Positions 63,303 through 64,000 of a stretch of 64,000 bases of DNA are shown in pieces (position 1 is the first letter of the stretch; each line of letters begins with the position of its first letter). Source of the stretch: Galerina marginata (taxonomy: Eukaryota; Basidiomycota; Agaricomycetes; Agaricales; Galerinaceae); contig JAECYW010000002.1 of the NCBI GenBank assembly GCA_023014335.1, positions 744,001 to 808,000 on the forward strand, given 5' to 3'. Under the pieces are notes generated by a model. That model saw only the letters and a list, made by a program, of their open reading frames with translations. It was not told where the DNA came from and searched no databases. The translations under genes and the position numbers were made by a program.

Positions 63303-64000
63303 TCAAATCTCAACACTGACCTCGTCCATGATGGTATATGCAATGTGCTGATTTAGACGTCTATTTTGCAGAACAGCAAATATCCTCCGAGCACCGCGTC
63401 GTGCATTAGTTCGACCAATCATGTTGGCAGCCAGATCTTAAACTGTGTTTAGACGGGTGAAAATAGATAGAGAGAGAAAACAAAGTACCAGGTACAAGTG
63501 ACGACAGTTTTCTGTTCGCTTCATCGCGAGTCCGGATCTTTTCCTCTGTGGTACGTGGAGGGCCTGGCGGCTTCAGTTTACCACCAGGCCAAAGGACTGT
63601 CGCGCAGTATGTTTATATATGACATAAGTCGGGTTTCGTTGAGCAACCCCTTGACATTCTCTCGGATTTTGCTGCATATGCAATCAGCAAACAGGGGGTC
63701 GTCATACGACAATCGATAACGTACCGTTCGATGGTGCCTCCCAAAACTTGTTGCAAAATAATCACGATAGCTTGACGCCTTAGCCAATTATTTTTCTTAT
63801 GTAGTTCGAACACCGCCAAGATGAGGTCGCAAATCGGAGCCGAGAACGTGGAGGTACTGGTTTCGCCCTCTAGTGGCTTCAAGTCGCCTGGCAGTTTCAT
63901 CAAGGTCGCCTCCGACGCAGCCTTGCCTGATGCATTCAAGCCTGCGCCACCAGGTCCTCGTCGTTTATGCCAGACCCAACTATACCTGTAAATTCAGCAG
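63303..64000 (-). CDS. Sorting nexin with Nexin_C domain, 3' part (MDM1/SNX25-like)
   Basis: The gene runs off the right edge, so only the C-terminal exons are present. They encode the Nexin_C domain found in Mdm1, SNX13, SNX14 and SNX25: STFSAPICDLILAVFELHKK, NNWLRRQAIVIILQQVLGG, TIER, then KVRxxVKGLLNE-type and LRDSPLAWWPGGKLKPPGPP segments, ANRKLSSLVPD, RTNARRGARRIFAVLQNRRL and NQHIAYTIMDEVSVEI at the TGA 63303-63305. Proteins of this group tether the ER to the vacuole/lysosome or lipid droplets. The PXA, RGS and PX domains expected upstream are outside the window, so the exact member is unsure. Confidence 0.75.

Overview
The window looks like nuclear DNA of a mushroom-forming basidiomycete (Agaricomycetes). 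Genes are compact and broken by many 45-100 nt GT...AG introns. They encode typical fungal proteins: a polyporopepsin-type aspartic protease, class I myosin, an ABCC transporter, Lgl/Sro7 and an expanded F-box family. The assignment to Agaricomycetes is inference from gene content and style.

Layout. 0.7-8.4 kb, minus strand: a secreted Thr/Val-repeat protein, a mitochondrial aspartate/glutamate carrier with EF-hands, and the tRNA m1G37 methyltransferase Trm5. 8.5-16.1 kb, plus strand: a tandem array of four F-box-like paralogues. The third copy has an in-frame stop. A foldback element of about 1.36 kb with near-terminal 521-bp inverted arms sits between copies 3 and 4, in a TTAA site whose empty version survives upstream of copy 3. 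16.8-24.8 kb: a TatD/Scn1-like hydrolase, the Golgi SNARE Gos1, an NTF2-like protein and a large Lgl/Sro7/tomosyn-like WD40 protein. 25.1-30.0 kb: a giant coiled-coil protein. 31.2-33.1 kb: an ARMT1/DUF89 phosphatase. 33.1-35.6 kb: a gene-poor stretch. 35.6-40 kb: a secreted aspartic protease and an RNF115/126-like E3 ligase. 40.8-46.7 kb: an ABCC-type ABC transporter. 47-53.4 kb: a mucin-like single-pass membrane protein, a small membrane protein, a Gly/Gln-rich protein, riboflavin synthase and a Ser/Pro-rich protein with a short coiled coil. 54.0-61.0 kb: class I myosin next to its probable UNC-45/She4 chaperone. 61.2-64 kb: the tRNA m1A58 methyltransferase subunit Trm6 and the 3' part of a sorting nexin.

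Genes that probably work together are the myosin-I/UNC-45 pair, which is adjacent and on the same strand. Trm5 and Trm6 act in one pathway but lie 53 kb apart. Gos1 and Lgl both act in vesicle fusion but at different membranes.

Quality caveat. From about 23.7 kb to 61 kb many otherwise well-conserved genes (Lgl, coiled-coil protein, ABCC, riboflavin synthase, Ser/Pro-rich protein, myosin tail, UNC-45) change reading frame mid-exon. Nearly all these changes behave as one extra base. I read them mainly as uncorrected insertion errors in the sequence, not as gene death. By contrast, the nonsense codon in F-box copy 3 is a substitution and looks real. I did not find a convincing new multi-gene system. 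The most unusual biology is the foldback element with its paralogous empty site, followed by the exon-repeat structure of the secreted protein.
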